A stretch of DNA of 64,000 nt from Caedibacter sp. 38-128 (GCA_001898705.1 MKUU01000060.1:1-64000), one strand, 5' to 3'; positions 16,001 through 25,478 are shown, numbered from the stretch's first letter. The notes: generated from the sequence alone by a model not told the origin. Translations and numbers: made by a program.

Positions 16001-17239
16001 TTAATGTGCCGCCCAATTAATGGTTTTAAGATCAATGCCTTGTTGAGCCATTTCCCATAACGGACTCATTTCACGAAGTTTCTGAACAGCAGAAATAATT
16101 GTTTCACTCGCTTTATCAACTTCTTGAAGCGTTGTAAAACGTCCAAATCCAATCCTGAGTGAAGTATGGGCGAGTTCCTCGTCAACACCAAGCGCTCGAA
16201 GCACATAAGAAGGCTCAAGCGATTCTGAGGTGCAGGCAGAACCTGATGAAACAGCAAGATCCTTGATTGCCATCATAAGTCCTTCTCCCTCAACATGGGC
16301 AAAACTAAGATTGAGATTTCCTGGGACCCTTTGATGACGGTCACCGTTCAAATAAACTTGATCCAGAGAGCGTTCTATTTTCTCAAGAAAATAATGGTTT
16401 AGCTGTGTTAAGTGAGCTTGTTCTGAAATCATTTCTGCGTGGGAAATTCTACAGGCTTCACCAAGTCCAACACATAAAGCAGGAGAAAGCGTACCTGAAC
16501 GCATGCCTCTTTCTTGCCCACCACCATTCATTTGTGAGGTAAGCCGGACTCTTGGTTTACGGCCAACATAAAGGGCACCAATGCCTTTGGGGCCATAAAG
16601 CTTATGACTTGAAAGACTTAAAAGGTCGATGTTCATTTCTTTGACGTTTAAAGGGATCTTCCCAACGGCTTGGGCAGCATCAGTATGAAAGAACACATTT
16701 TTTTTACGGCAAAGAGCGCCAATTTCTTGAAGGGGCTGGATGACGCCTATCTCATTATTAACGGCCATAATTGAGACTAATGCTGTTTTTTCAGTGATGG
16801 CTTCTTCCAATTTTTTAAGATCCAGCAGTCCATTATCCTCAACAGGGAGGTAAGTTACCTCAAAGCCTTGCTGTTCAAGATGACGGCACGTATCTAAGAT
16901 GCACTTATGCTCCGTCACGCAAGTAATGATATGGTTTTTTTCGGCTTGATTGAAATAAGCGACCCCTTTAAGGGCTAAATTGTTAGATTCTGTTGCCCCT
17001 GATGTAAAAATGATCTCTTTTGGATTGGCCCCTAAAATCTCAGCCACTTGATGTCGAGCTATTTCAACAGCGGCTTCGGCATCCCATCCAAATTGATGGT
17101 TGCGAGAGTGCGGATTTCCAAAATATTCTGTGAAATAAGGAAGCATTTTCTCAACAACGCGAGGATCGCAAGGTGTCGTTGCTTGATAATCAAGATAAAT
17201 CATATCTGGATGAGATGTTTTAAAGTTCTGGGCTGACAT
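16001..17239 (-). CDS. iscS: Cysteine desulfurase IscS
   Basis: PLP enzyme that takes sulfur from cysteine and passes it as persulfide to IscU. 412 residues. PLP lysine is Lys213 ([13 protein letters not shown]); the catalytic persulfide cysteine is Cys336 in the mobile loop [21 protein letters not shown], which matches group I desulfurases. GGAGAG precedes the ATG by 6 bases. The C-terminus ends TINWAAH, close to the E. coli IscS tail that contacts IscU. It overlaps the end of the upstream second desulfurase gene by 20 bases. Confidence 0.96.
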   Translation of the reverse strand: MSAQNFKTSHPDMIYLDYQATTPCDPRVVEKMLPYFTEYFGNPHSRNHQFGWDAEAAVEIARHQVAEILGANPKEIIFTSGATESNNLALKGVAYFNQAEKNHIITCVTEHKCILDTCRHLEQQGFEVTYLPVEDNGLLDLKKLEEAITEKTALVSIMAVNNEIGVIQPLQEIGALCRKKNVFFHTDAAQAVGKIPLNVKEMNIDLLSLSSHKLYGPKGIGALYVGRKPRVRLTSQMNGGGQERGMRSGTLSPALCVGLGEACRISHAEMISEQAHLTQLNHYFLEKIERSLDQVYLNGDRHQRVPGNLNLSFAHVEGEGLMMAIKDLAVSSGSACTSESLEPSYVLRALGVDEELAHTSLRIGFGRFTTLQEVDKASETIISAVQKLREMSPLWEMAQQGIDLKTINWAAH

Positions 17240-18401
17240 AAGATTCTCTCCTCGATATCGTTAGATCTTGAAAATTCTGGTCTTTGGTTAAAGGTTGCTT
17301 TTGAAGTTTCATGGCGATGTCTTGCCAGATTTTACAAAACTCCTCAATCTCTACTTTCGTTGTTTGAAGCCCTAAGCTAACACGAATGGCAGAATTAACA
17401 TACTCTTCTGACGCATTCATTGCTTTAAGGACATGAGATGACTTAATTTTTCCAGAAGAGCAAGCAGAACCCGCACTAATGGCAATGCCTTCAAGGTCAT
17501 ACATCATAACATACTTATCGCTGCGATGGTTCGGTAAAGAAATGCAAGTGGTATTGGGAAGGCGAGGGGCTTGTTGTCCAAAAATATAAGCCTCAGGTGT
17601 TAAATGAAGTAATTTACACTCAAGTTCATCCCTTAATGCTTGGCAATTGCTCCAGGATTCTTGAGAAGCTTCAGTGATGGCAGATGCAAAGCCACAGATG
17701 CCTGCTGTATTCGGGGTTCCTGCTCGTTTTCCTCTTTCTTGTCCTCCTCCCATCAAGAGAGGAGTAAGAGGTAATTTTTCTTTCGCAATCAGCGCACCCA
17801 CACCTGCAGGACCGCCGACTTTAAGAGAAGAGAGTGTCATAAAGTCAACGCCTAAGCCTTTAAAATTACAAGAAATACGGCCCATCGCCTGGGCGGCATC
17901 AGTATGAACAAGCGCATTATGATGCTTCGCAATCGCAATAATTTCTTCTAAAGGTTGGATGACCCCGGTTTCACTGTTAGCCAGCATCACAGAGATGAGA
18001 GTTGGTTGTGTCTTTCGGCTCAACATATTTGCAAAGGCGTCGAGGCAAACTATACCTTTGTTATCGACAGGAATCGTCTTAGGATTTTCAACACTTTTAA
18101 GCACGGAGTCATGTTCAACAGCACTGACGAGGATATCATAACCATTTTTATGGTGGCTTTGCAGGACTAGATTATTTGCCTCAGTTCCTCCACTTGTAAA
18201 AATGATCTCAGCAGGCAAAGAATTTAAACAGGTTGCGATTTGATGGCGGGCATTCTCAATCCGCATGGCAAGGGCATGACCAAAACGATGGATGGAAGAA
18301 GGATTCCCAGTTAATGAAAAAATTTCTTGCATTTCTTTTAGGGCATGAGGGCGTAAAGGCATTGCAGCGTTATAATCGAGGTAAATAGGTATTCTTTTCA
18401 T
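17220..18401 (-). CDS. Second cysteine desulfurase (Spl1/NifS-like)
   Basis: 394 residues from ATG 18401, which overlaps the iscR stop (GCATGA). A class V aminotransferase with the group I loop [17 protein letters not shown] (Cys314) and PLP Lys194 in [15 protein letters not shown]. The residue before the PLP lysine is Leu where His is usual (as in the neighbouring IscS, SSHK), so its activity may differ. A second desulfurase between iscR and iscS is known in Rickettsia-type isc clusters (spl1). It might act in tRNA thiolation, or partner IscS; the sequence does not decide. The longer open frame from 18452 overlaps iscR and is unlikely. Confidence 0.9.
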   Translation of the reverse strand: MKRIPIYLDYNAAMPLRPHALKEMQEIFSLTGNPSSIHRFGHALAMRIENARHQIATCLNSLPAEIIFTSGGTEANNLVLQSHHKNGYDILVSAVEHDSVLKSVENPKTIPVDNKGIVCLDAFANMLSRKTQPTLISVMLANSETGVIQPLEEIIAIAKHHNALVHTDAAQAMGRISCNFKGLGVDFMTLSSLKVGGPAGVGALIAKEKLPLTPLLMGGGQERGKRAGTPNTAGICGFASAITEASQESWSNCQALRDELECKLLHLTPEAYIFGQQAPRLPNTTCISLPNHRSDKYVMMYDLEGIAISAGSACSSGKIKSSHVLKAMNASEEYVNSAIRVSLGLQTTKVEIEEFCKIWQDIAMKLQKQPLTKDQNFQDLTISRRESYVSPEL

Positions 18402-18847
18402 GCAACAGCCTCTTTTATTTTGCATCCATCCGGGAGAATGCGACGTGCGCATACATCAGCTAAGGTAATCGCCCCTAAATAATCTAAGATATGTTTTTCA
18501 AGACCCGCCCAAAGATTATGAGTCAAACAACGTTCTGATTGTCCATGACAGCTTTGTGTTGAAAAAGCTTCACATTGAGTTGATTTAATCTTCTCTTCGG
18601 CGGCCAGAATAATATCGCGGATATAAATACTTTCAGGAGATGATGCTAGCAAGTATCCCCCATTATTTCCACGGACACTTTCAACAAGCCCTTTTTGTCG
18701 AAGCTTAATAAAAAGTTGTTCAAGATAAGATAAAGGAAGGGTTTGTCGCTGAGCTATCTCAACGAGTGTAATGGGTCTTCCTTGCCTTTGACTTGCAAGA
18801 TCTGTCATCGCAATAACTGCGTAACGTCCTTTAGTCCCTAATTTCAT
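18398..18847 (-). CDS. iscR: Rrf2-family Fe-S sensing regulator IscR
   Basis: 149 residues. A winged helix-turn-helix (about 1-65, MKLGTKGRYAVIAMTDLA, then the SYLEQLF recognition helix) is followed by a cluster-binding loop with Cys92, Cys100, Cys107 and His110, equivalent to the three Cys and one His that hold the [2Fe-2S] cluster in E. coli IscR. First gene of the isc operon, and a palindromic IscR-type site lies about 40 bases upstream, so autorepression by holo-IscR is expected. Confidence 0.95.
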   Translation of the reverse strand: MKLGTKGRYAVIAMTDLASQRQGRPITLVEIAQRQTLPLSYLEQLFIKLRQKGLVESVRGNNGGYLLASSPESIYIRDIILAAEEKIKSTQCEAFSTQSCHGQSERCLTHNLWAGLEKHILDYLGAITLADVCARRILPDGCKIKEAVA

Positions 18848-18886
18848 ATCATCTTCTCATGCTGAATATCCTTACCCTATTTATTC

Positions 18887-18901
18887 TGACTAAAATAGTC
18901 A
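18887..18901 (-). promoter_or_regulatory. IscR type 1 operator overlapping the isc promoter
   Basis: The 15-base perfect palindrome TGACTAAAATAGTCA fits the core of the E. coli type 1 IscR site (GACTRWWWYAGTC) at every position. On the minus strand it overlaps a -35-like TTGACT (18902-18897), with TAGGGT 17 bases further on as a weak -10. It lies 40-54 bases before the iscR start, the position expected for repression of the isc operon by cluster-loaded IscR. The outer flanks match the 25-base E. coli consensus only on one side. Confidence 0.8.
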
Positions 18902-19014
18902 AGATTGTTTTGTGAAAAATCCCTATTCATTAAGGAAAAACTAGGAGTTTATAAAAATTTAACTAATTCAGTTCTAATTTAAAGAAAATTTGAATTAAAA
19001 ACTGGGGAAATATT

Positions 19015-22000
19015 ATGAAAATTATAGCTAAAAATACCTTAACAGCAGCACTTCTAACAACTGCACTTTCATCTTTAGCGTATGGTGCAGATTTTAAGGT
19101 CCAAAATAATGGTGATGCTGGACTTGGTTCTTTAAGACAGGCAATCATCGATGCTAACGGAGATGTTGATGATAATACAACAATTACCTTTGCGCCTGGG
19201 TTCAATGGGCCAATTAACATACTAGACCATCTTCCCATCATTACAAAAAGTCTTACAATTAACGGTGTTAATGCACAAGGCGGCAAGGTTACTGTGAGTG
19301 GTCAAGGAGACAACCGTCCCTTTTTCATCGGTGATGGAAATGTTGCTATTCAAGTTGAAATAAAGAATATGGATATTCAAGATGGTAAGGCTAAAGGAGG
19401 CCGTAGTACTTATGGCGGCGGTGGTGGTGGCCTTGGTGGTGCGGTCCTTGTCAATCAAAATGCAAGTCTTATTGTTGAGAATGTCACCTTCTCAAATAAC
19501 ACGGCCGAAGGTGGTAGCACGCTTGATTATGCGAATGGTCCCCACCCAATTCAGAACACGGGTGGTGGGGGTACCGGAACAGATGCTAACACACGTTCTG
19601 GAGGAGGAAGCGGCTATGGTGTCAACATTATTCAAAGCACAGGACAGCCAGGCCAAGCAGGTTTGCAGAATGGTAAAGGTGGTGATGGTGTAACAATCAA
19701 TGATGTTGTGTTAGCGGGACAAGGTGGTACTCATCCGACCGTTGGCGGTGGTGGTGGCGGTGGCCTTGGTGGTGGCGGTGGTGGTGGTAGCCAACAAGGC
19801 GATGGAAATCCTGGTGGCAATACCCAAGGTGGATTTGGAAGCCCTTCAAATAATGATCCAAATATTGCTCAAGTAAGTGCAGATGGTGGTGGAGAAGGGG
19901 CATATAATGGCGGCGGCGGTGCAGGAAGTCCTGTATTTGGCGGCGGCGGCGGTGCCGGGGGCCAATACAATTACGCCGGAAAAGCTGGCGGCGGCGGCGG
20001 TGGTTTTGGCGGCGGTGGCGGCGGTAGCTTAAAGGAAGACGCGGGTGTTGGTGGTCCTTTTTTAGGAACAGCCGGTGGTGGTGGTGGTTTCGGTGGTGGT
20101 GGTGGTTCCACTGACAGTAATATAGATGGAAGCCAAGGGCGAGGTGGCTTTGCTGCAGGTGATGGTAGCTTTACGGGTGGCTATGGTGGCGGTGGGGCTG
20201 GCTTAGGAGGAGCTCTCTTCGTGATGGGGAACCTTACTTTAAAAAATAGCATTATTGATGGTACCAATAAAGTTGCTGGTGGTATAGTTGATGGAGATCC
20301 CTTAAGAAATGGGCAAGGCTTAGGACGTACCCTCTTCTTAATGGATAATGCTTGGGTAAATCTTATAGCAGATATTCCCGATACAATCCCCCTTTCTGGC
20401 TTTGCTTCTGTTTCAGCAGGAACCATTAATAAACAGGGTCAAGGAACAGTTGAATTATCGGGTGATAATAGTGCTTATAAAGGGGAATTTTGTTTAGGGG
20501 GTGGTACATTAAGTATTGAAAATAATAATAACCTTGGTGATACCAATTTAAACCGTCCTTTACTGCTACAAAATGGAACACTTCTATTGCGATCTAGTAT
20601 GGATTTAAATAGAAACTTACAAGTTATGATAGATCAGTCAGTCGCTTTAGATACAGCTGACAATACAGTGATATTGAATGGAAAAATCGCTGGAAATCAA
20701 AGCTTTTTAACGAAAAGAGGGGCGCTCGGAACATTAACTTTAGCGGGTGACAATAGTGCCTATAAAGGAAGCTTTATTCTTAGCGAAGGTACTTTAAGCA
20801 TTCAAGAAGATAAAAATCTTGGTGATAGTGAATTAAGTAAGACGGTGTATCTGCAAGGCGGAACGCTCAAGTTTACGGCAGATATGACCACAAACAGGAC
20901 ATTAGAAATGGCTGGAGGCCCTGGGTCTTTGGTGAATATTGAGACAGGGGCTCATGCAATTACCTTACCCAATGGTTTGACGGGGTATGACTCGACTCTA
21001 CTTATGAAGAAAGATGCAGGAACATTAAACCTTGGGAAGATTGAACATGGCGGCGAGATATATATTAATCAAGGGACTGTAAATCTTCTCGATATTGATG
21101 ATACAGCCAAAGCACGTTTTACTGTTGATACGGCGGGTACGTTAAGCGGACATCGACAAATCTCAGGAAACGTATTTAATAGTGAAGGTATTGTGGTTCC
21201 GGGTTCTGCTAATACCCCTGGTACACTTACGATTGGTGGAGATTATTCCCAACACAATGGTACTCTTCGAATCAATATAACGCCCACTGAAGCAAGCTTA
21301 CTAGATGTCACCGGAGCGATTAAAGTTGAAGGAGAGACAGCTCTAGAAATTATTGCAACCCCTAGCTCTGATTATAAGGTAGGGCAAAGTTTCACTATCT
21401 TAAAATCTTTGGAAGGAATAGAGGGAACATTCTCAAAAACAACTCTAACAGGAGGCCAATTTACATCTGGTAGTGGTTATTCTTTTGAGCTTCAACAAGA
21501 AGACGGAACAGAAGGGAGTATTCTTAAGTTAGTTCTAAAATACTTAGCACCGACAGAGACACCAGCTCCTCAAACCACTGAAATTGAAGCAGGACAAGAT
21601 TTGAAAGCTGAAATATTGGCTTCAACCGAGACTACAATAATTCATTATCAAGCAATCGGAAATATTGTAGGAGGAAATGCCTCCGATACTTCGCAAGATC
21701 AAAATTGTTCTACATTTGCCGAGTATGCACCGCAAGCAAGATATGAAATGAAAATGCTTGGACAGCTCCATCAACAGAGCACGTATGCTTCAGCTTTGCA
21801 GCAGTTAAATGCGTATAAGCCAACCAGTAAGCATCATATACAGGATAAAATAAGTAAAAAATCTATATCAACATCGCCTTTTACAATGATTCAAGAAACA
21901 GGAAAAATACTTTGGGTTCGTGCGATGGGGGCTTTAGGATTCCAAAATAATGATGGACCTGTCACCGGATATAAGAGTCGAAGTGGAGGGCTTGTTGCAG

Positions 22001-22728
22001 GTTTAAATACCAACTTGTTTAAAGATATGCCTTTTGGGATCTTTGCTGGATATACTGGTACACGGATTGATATGAAAAGTGATCGTGGTAAAGCCGATGT
22101 AGGGCGTGTTTTTGCGGGGCCTTATTTAACAATACCGTTTGGAAAGAATTTTGCTTTAAATACGATGTTATCTTTGGGTTTTGGAAAAACTGATAATGAA
22201 CGTAATGTCCTTGGCGCACCAGTCAAAACAACGGCTAAGAGTAAGCAAAAAAATGTAGAAATTTTCGGAAGTGCAACATTAACCTACACGGCTATTAAAA
22301 ATGATTGGATCCTTACACCCTATATCGGTGTGGAAGCACTGGATAATCGCCGAAAAGCATATACTGAAAGGGGCGCTGGCCAGTTTAATATGTCCGTTGG
22401 TCGCCAGAGTACCCTGAATATTGCGGGGACAACAGGCTATAGTTTAGCAAAAGTCTATGCTTTTGAAGAAGGTCGATGGTCTGCTCAGATAACAACTGGT
22501 TATCGTTATGATAGGAAATTTAAAGGTAAAACGACCTTTAGCCTAAGTGGTAATCCTTTAAGCTTGAGTGCAGATCTGCCACGTAAAACGCGTCATAGCT
22601 TCAATATTGGCCCCAGTGTTGCTGTTGTCTATAAATCGGGTTGGACAGTTCATGGAGGGTACCAAGCGACACTCGCTAAAAAATCTCACGCTCATGAATT
22701 TATGGTTGGCTTAAAGAAGAAGATATAA
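19015..22728 (+). CDS. Autotransporter with glycine-rich passenger
   Basis: 1237 residues, type V secretion. A signal peptide (residues 1-24, cleaved after AYG-A) leads into a CSLREAI-like segment (GDAGLGSLRQAIIDAN). Next is a very glycine-rich region (about residues 130-400) of GGGGGGLGG blocks broken by short polar stretches. Passenger-associated beta-strand repeats follow (about 465-720: LSGDNSAYKGEFCLGGGTLS, LAGDNSAYKGSFILSEGTLS). A linker, then a C-terminal beta-barrel from about residue 965 (ILWVRAMGALGFQ) to the end completes it. The last residues are GLKKKI rather than the usual aromatic end, which is odd for a BAM substrate. Probably surface-exposed; function unknown, adhesion is a guess. 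The promoter must lie in 18902-19014. Confidence 0.93.
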   Translation: MKIIAKNTLTAALLTTALSSLAYGADFKVQNNGDAGLGSLRQAIIDANGDVDDNTTITFAPGFNGPINILDHLPIITKSLTINGVNAQGGKVTVSGQGDNRPFFIGDGNVAIQVEIKNMDIQDGKAKGGRSTYGGGGGGLGGAVLVNQNASLIVENVTFSNNTAEGGSTLDYANGPHPIQNTGGGGTGTDANTRSGGGSGYGVNIIQSTGQPGQAGLQNGKGGDGVTINDVVLAGQGGTHPTVGGGGGGGLGGGGGGGSQQGDGNPGGNTQGGFGSPSNNDPNIAQVSADGGGEGAYNGGGGAGSPVFGGGGGAGGQYNYAGKAGGGGGGFGGGGGGSLKEDAGVGGPFLGTAGGGGGFGGGGGSTDSNIDGSQGRGGFAAGDGSFTGGYGGGGAGLGGALFVMGNLTLKNSIIDGTNKVAGGIVDGDPLRNGQGLGRTLFLMDNAWVNLIADIPDTIPLSGFASVSAGTINKQGQGTVELSGDNSAYKGEFCLGGGTLSIENNNNLGDTNLNRPLLLQNGTLLLRSSMDLNRNLQVMIDQSVALDTADNTVILNGKIAGNQSFLTKRGALGTLTLAGDNSAYKGSFILSEGTLSIQEDKNLGDSELSKTVYLQGGTLKFTADMTTNRTLEMAGGPGSLVNIETGAHAITLPNGLTGYDSTLLMKKDAGTLNLGKIEHGGEIYINQGTVNLLDIDDTAKARFTVDTAGTLSGHRQISGNVFNSEGIVVPGSANTPGTLTIGGDYSQHNGTLRINITPTEASLLDVTGAIKVEGETALEIIATPSSDYKVGQSFTILKSLEGIEGTFSKTTLTGGQFTSGSGYSFELQQEDGTEGSILKLVLKYLAPTETPAPQTTEIEAGQDLKAEILASTETTIIHYQAIGNIVGGNASDTSQDQNCSTFAEYAPQARYEMKMLGQLHQQSTYASALQQLNAYKPTSKHHIQDKISKKSISTSPFTMIQETGKILWVRAMGALGFQNNDGPVTGYKSRSGGLVAGLNTNLFKDMPFGIFAGYTGTRIDMKSDRGKADVGRVFAGPYLTIPFGKNFALNTMLSLGFGKTDNERNVLGAPVKTTAKSKQKNVEIFGSATLTYTAIKNDWILTPYIGVEALDNRRKAYTERGAGQFNMSVGRQSTLNIAGTTGYSLAKVYAFEEGRWSAQITTGYRYDRKFKGKTTFSLSGNPLSLSADLPRKTRHSFNIGPSVAVVYKSGWTVHGGYQATLAKKSHAHEFMVGLKKKI
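19400..20215 (+). repeat. Glycine-codon-rich low-complexity region
   Basis: Within the autotransporter passenger, GGT/GGC codons form repeated GGTGGTGGCGGT-like tracts, far above the G+C of the surrounding gene. The blocks are imperfect and separated by unique sequence, so this is an in-gene low-complexity repeat and not a CRISPR array. Such tracts are prone to slippage and recombination, which could vary the length of the passenger. Confidence 0.85.
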
Positions 22729-22759
22729 GAATACACATGAAATAAAAGGGAGAATAAAG

Positions 22760-22984
22760 ATGCAAAAGAAACTAACAATACTGACAGTTGGATTAATGAT
22801 GGGATGGCAATTAGCTTCTGCGCCTTTAGCACAAAGTGTGGCAGGTTCGGGGCTTATACTCGCTCTCATGGGTGCTGCAGCTGCTGTACCAGGAATTGTT
22901 ATCATTGCTGACGATGATGATTTACCTGATGATGGTTCAGGCACTCCTCCTAATGGAAATGAAGGTGTCTGTGAATCAAAATAA
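22760..22984 (+). CDS. Small exported or membrane protein
   Basis: 74 residues, family not recognised. An N-terminal signal-like segment (KKLTILTVGLMMGWQLASA) is followed by a second hydrophobic, Gly/Ala-rich stretch (GSGLILALMGAAAAVPGIVI) and an acidic tail (ADDDDLPDDGSG), ending in a lone Cys (GVCESK). AAAGGGAG precedes the ATG. It starts 31 bases after the autotransporter stop and is probably co-transcribed. Whether it helps the autotransporter, or is a separate small envelope protein, is unknown. Confidence 0.65.
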   Translation: MQKKLTILTVGLMMGWQLASAPLAQSVAGSGLILALMGAAAAVPGIVIIADDDDLPDDGSGTPPNGNEGVCESK

Positions 22985-22994
22985 AATATAACTT

Positions 22995-23064
22995 ATAACA
23001 GTACTTTAGTATCCGTTGATTTTAACAAGGGTTAGATTCTGTGAGAATAAGAAAGTACTGTTAT
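22995..23064. repeat. Long-loop inverted repeat after the small exported gene
   Basis: Two perfect 13-base arms (ATAACAGTACTTT at 22995-23007 and its complement at 23052-23064) flank a 44-base spacer. It lies 10 bases after the stop codon of the small gene and is followed by TAAATATTTTATT. It may work as a transcript-end structure or be a miniature inverted-repeat element; no flanking target duplication is obvious. Confidence 0.55.
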
Positions 23065-23205
23065 TAAATATTTTATTAAGAGGCTCGAGGTTTATTTAAA
23101 ATTTTTGTAATTTTTTCTTTTTAATTAAAGGGTTATAAAACAAACCTTGACTTTTATGGGCGAGTTAGTGTACTCAAAGGCCATAATTTAAGGAAGAGGT
23201 CAAAA

Positions 23206-23862
23206 ATGCCTGAAGTCATTATTAATGGAGCAGAAGGGCGCATTGAAGCCCGTTATCATCATGGAAATAATCCTTATGCGCCGATGGCCTTAATCCTTCA
23301 TCCTCATCCTGAGCATGGAGGAACGATGAATAATAAGGTCACTTATGCTCTTTTTCGTTCCTTTGTAAATCGAGGATTTAACACCCTACGTTTTAATTTT
23401 CGTGGCGTGGGGAAATCAGAAGGTCGTTTTAGCCATGGCGAAGGCGAGCTAAGCGATGCAGCTTCTGTATTAGACTGGATGCAGACTTATAATCCGAATG
23501 CAAAGGAATGTTGGGTCGCTGGCTTCTCATTTGGCGCATGGATAAGTATGCAGCTTCTTATGAGGCGCCCTGAACTCGATGGTTTTATTTCTGTAAGCCC
23601 TCCTGCAAATATGTATGATTTTAGCTTTTTGGCACCTTGTCCGGTTTCAGGCCTTATTATTCATGGTGATCAAGATACAATAGTTCCCCGAGACTCTGTC
23701 CAAGAGTTGACGAAAAAACTATCTCAGCAAAAAAATATTGTTGTAGAAGAGAATATTATTCAAGGAGCAGATCACTTTTTTTCTGAACATCTAGAGGGGG
23801 TTGTTACCTCTGTAGATAGTTATCTGAATAAATCTGTGGGATTGATTTCGCGGGCTGGATAA
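23206..23862 (+). CDS. Alpha/beta hydrolase (COG2945-type)
   Basis: 218 residues. It has the small alpha/beta hydrolase fold of COG2945 proteins: an HPHPEHGGTMNNK loop, FNFRGVGKSEGRF, and the nucleophile elbow GFSFGAWIS, whose Ser is the catalytic residue. Later, HGDQDTIVPRD supplies the acid and GADHFFSEH the His. Substrate unknown; probably a cytosolic esterase or peptidase-like enzyme. AGGAAGAGG precedes the ATG. TTGACT about 50-60 bases upstream could be its -35. Confidence 0.88.
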   Translation: MPEVIINGAEGRIEARYHHGNNPYAPMALILHPHPEHGGTMNNKVTYALFRSFVNRGFNTLRFNFRGVGKSEGRFSHGEGELSDAASVLDWMQTYNPNAKECWVAGFSFGAWISMQLLMRRPELDGFISVSPPANMYDFSFLAPCPVSGLIIHGDQDTIVPRDSVQELTKKLSQQKNIVVEENIIQGADHFFSEHLEGVVTSVDSYLNKSVGLISRAG

Positions 23863-23887
23863 AAAATTTTCAATATTCTACTATTTT

Positions 23888-23914
23888 AAAGGCTGGGTTT
23901 CCCCAGCCTTTTTT
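23888..23914. terminator. Bidirectional terminator between hydrolase and degP
   Basis: AAAGGCTGGG pairs with CCCAGCCTTT around a 4-base loop, with a T-run on the plus side and an A-run (T on the minus side) before it. It lies between two convergent genes and can end both transcripts. Confidence 0.85.
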
Positions 23915-23920
23915 AATAAG

Positions 23921-25468
23921 TTACTCTGCTTTTTTAGTTTCTTTTTTGTCTTTAACCAAAGCCAAAGTAATAAATCTTTGTATACCGCCTCGATTGATGA
24001 GAAGGAGAATTTGTTTTTTACCTTGCTTTTGAGCTTCGTCAATAAGTTTTGAGAGCTGTTCTGCAGTCGTAATGCGCTCGCGTTTTCCTGCAATTGTGAT
24101 CTCTGAGATAAGATCGCCAGGTCGCAGTCCTTTCTCAGCGGCTTCACTTTCTTGGTCAAGTCCAACGATGATAACACCTTTTTCAGATACGCCATATCGT
24201 TCGAATTCAGCTGGTTTAATTTCTTTAACAAGCATCCCAAGAACTTTAGGTCCTTTAGTACGTTGAGCACTATTATCTTCTGTTGGATCAACAATGAGAC
24301 CCTCTTGTTGAGCTTCCTCAAATTCACCAACCATCGTTTCAAGCTTAATTTCTTTACCATCACGCCAAATGGTGAGAGGGACTTTTCCTCCAATTGTTGC
24401 TTCACCAACCATTCTTGGCAGTAAACGGGATTCTTTTACAGGCTTTCCATCAAATGAAAGAATGACGTCGCCACGTTTAATTCCGGCTTTTATTGCGGGA
24501 CTATTTGAAGCAATGGCACCAACCAAAGCACCTGCTGTTGTTTTTAGATTAAGAGAATCCGCAATTTCTGGTGTGACACCTTGAATTGTTACACCTAACC
24601 ATCCTCGTTTTGGATGACCAAATTTCTTTATCTGTTCAATCGTCGTTTTGGCAAGGGAAGCTGGGATCCCAAATCCAATGCCAATATTCCCCCCATTTGG
24701 TGAGAATATTGCAGTACTAATAGCAATAACTTTACCATTGATATTAAACATGGGGCCACCAGAATTCCCCATATTAAGTGAAGCGTCTGTTTGAATGTAA
24801 CCATCAATATAATCAACAGCAGGCGCGCCTTTAGCGCGGGCAGATATATTACGTGCAATGGTTGAAATGATACCAATTGTGACGGTGCTACTGAGGCCAA
24901 AAGGGTTGCCCACAGCAATGATCCACTCGCCAACGCGTGCCATACTTGAATCACCCCATTCAACAGTGGCAAGTTTTTGGTCTGTTGTAACTTTTAAAAG
25001 GGCTAAATCAGTGCGTCGATCCTGTCCCACAACAGTTGCTTTTAATTCTGTATCATTATGCAAAATAACAGTGATTTCATCGGCATCAGCAATCACATGA
25101 TTACACGTAACGATAAAAGCTTCTTTATCTTCTTGTGAAACAATAAAACCAGACCCTAAAGATGTTGTTTTGCGGGGTCTTGTAGGTTGTCCTTCTTCGA
25201 AAAAGTAACGAAAAAATTCATCAAGAGGTGTTCCTGGAGGAAAATTAGGCATCTCTTGATAGCGACGATTTGCACTCACTTCGGTTGTTGTTGAAATGTT
25301 AACAACAGCGGGTAGAAGCGGCTCAACGATATTTGCAAAATTATTAGGAATTTCTTTGTAAGAGCTTAAAGGTACAGAATGGCCCTGGGATGTGTTTCCA
25401 AAAGCAGCTAAGATGGCAGCAGCCATAATAGCGTTTTTAAGCTTTATCCTATGATAATTAAATGTCAT
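23921..25468 (-). CDS. degP: Periplasmic serine protease DegP/HtrA
   Basis: 515 residues; degrades misfolded envelope proteins. A signal peptide (about 1-30) is followed by a trypsin-like domain with His124 (TCNHVIADAD), Asp154 (RRTDLALLKV) and Ser236 (NMGNSGGPMF), and by two PDZ domains (about 290-385 and 410-500). The C-terminal KDKKETKKAE tail is strongly charged. It starts 10 bases after the hflC stop, giving the hflK-hflC-degP order common in alphaproteobacteria. Confidence 0.95.
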   Translation of the reverse strand: MTFNYHRIKLKNAIMAAAILAAFGNTSQGHSVPLSSYKEIPNNFANIVEPLLPAVVNISTTTEVSANRRYQEMPNFPPGTPLDEFFRYFFEEGQPTRPRKTTSLGSGFIVSQEDKEAFIVTCNHVIADADEITVILHNDTELKATVVGQDRRTDLALLKVTTDQKLATVEWGDSSMARVGEWIIAVGNPFGLSSTVTIGIISTIARNISARAKGAPAVDYIDGYIQTDASLNMGNSGGPMFNINGKVIAISTAIFSPNGGNIGIGFGIPASLAKTTIEQIKKFGHPKRGWLGVTIQGVTPEIADSLNLKTTAGALVGAIASNSPAIKAGIKRGDVILSFDGKPVKESRLLPRMVGEATIGGKVPLTIWRDGKEIKLETMVGEFEEAQQEGLIVDPTEDNSAQRTKGPKVLGMLVKEIKPAEFERYGVSEKGVIIVGLDQESEAAEKGLRPGDLISEITIAGKRERITTAEQLSKLIDEAQKQGKKQILLLINRGGIQRFITLALVKDKKETKKAE

Positions 25469-25478
25469 TTTTCTCTCC

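Noticed and set aside
15991-16035. N-terminal extension of IscU
   Set aside because: Would lie inside iscS; the ATG at 15990 has AAGGAGAG at good spacing and matches the family start.
19415-20215. CRISPR-like regularly repeated sequence
   Set aside because: The repeats are irregular glycine codons inside a long open frame with autotransporter domains at both ends.
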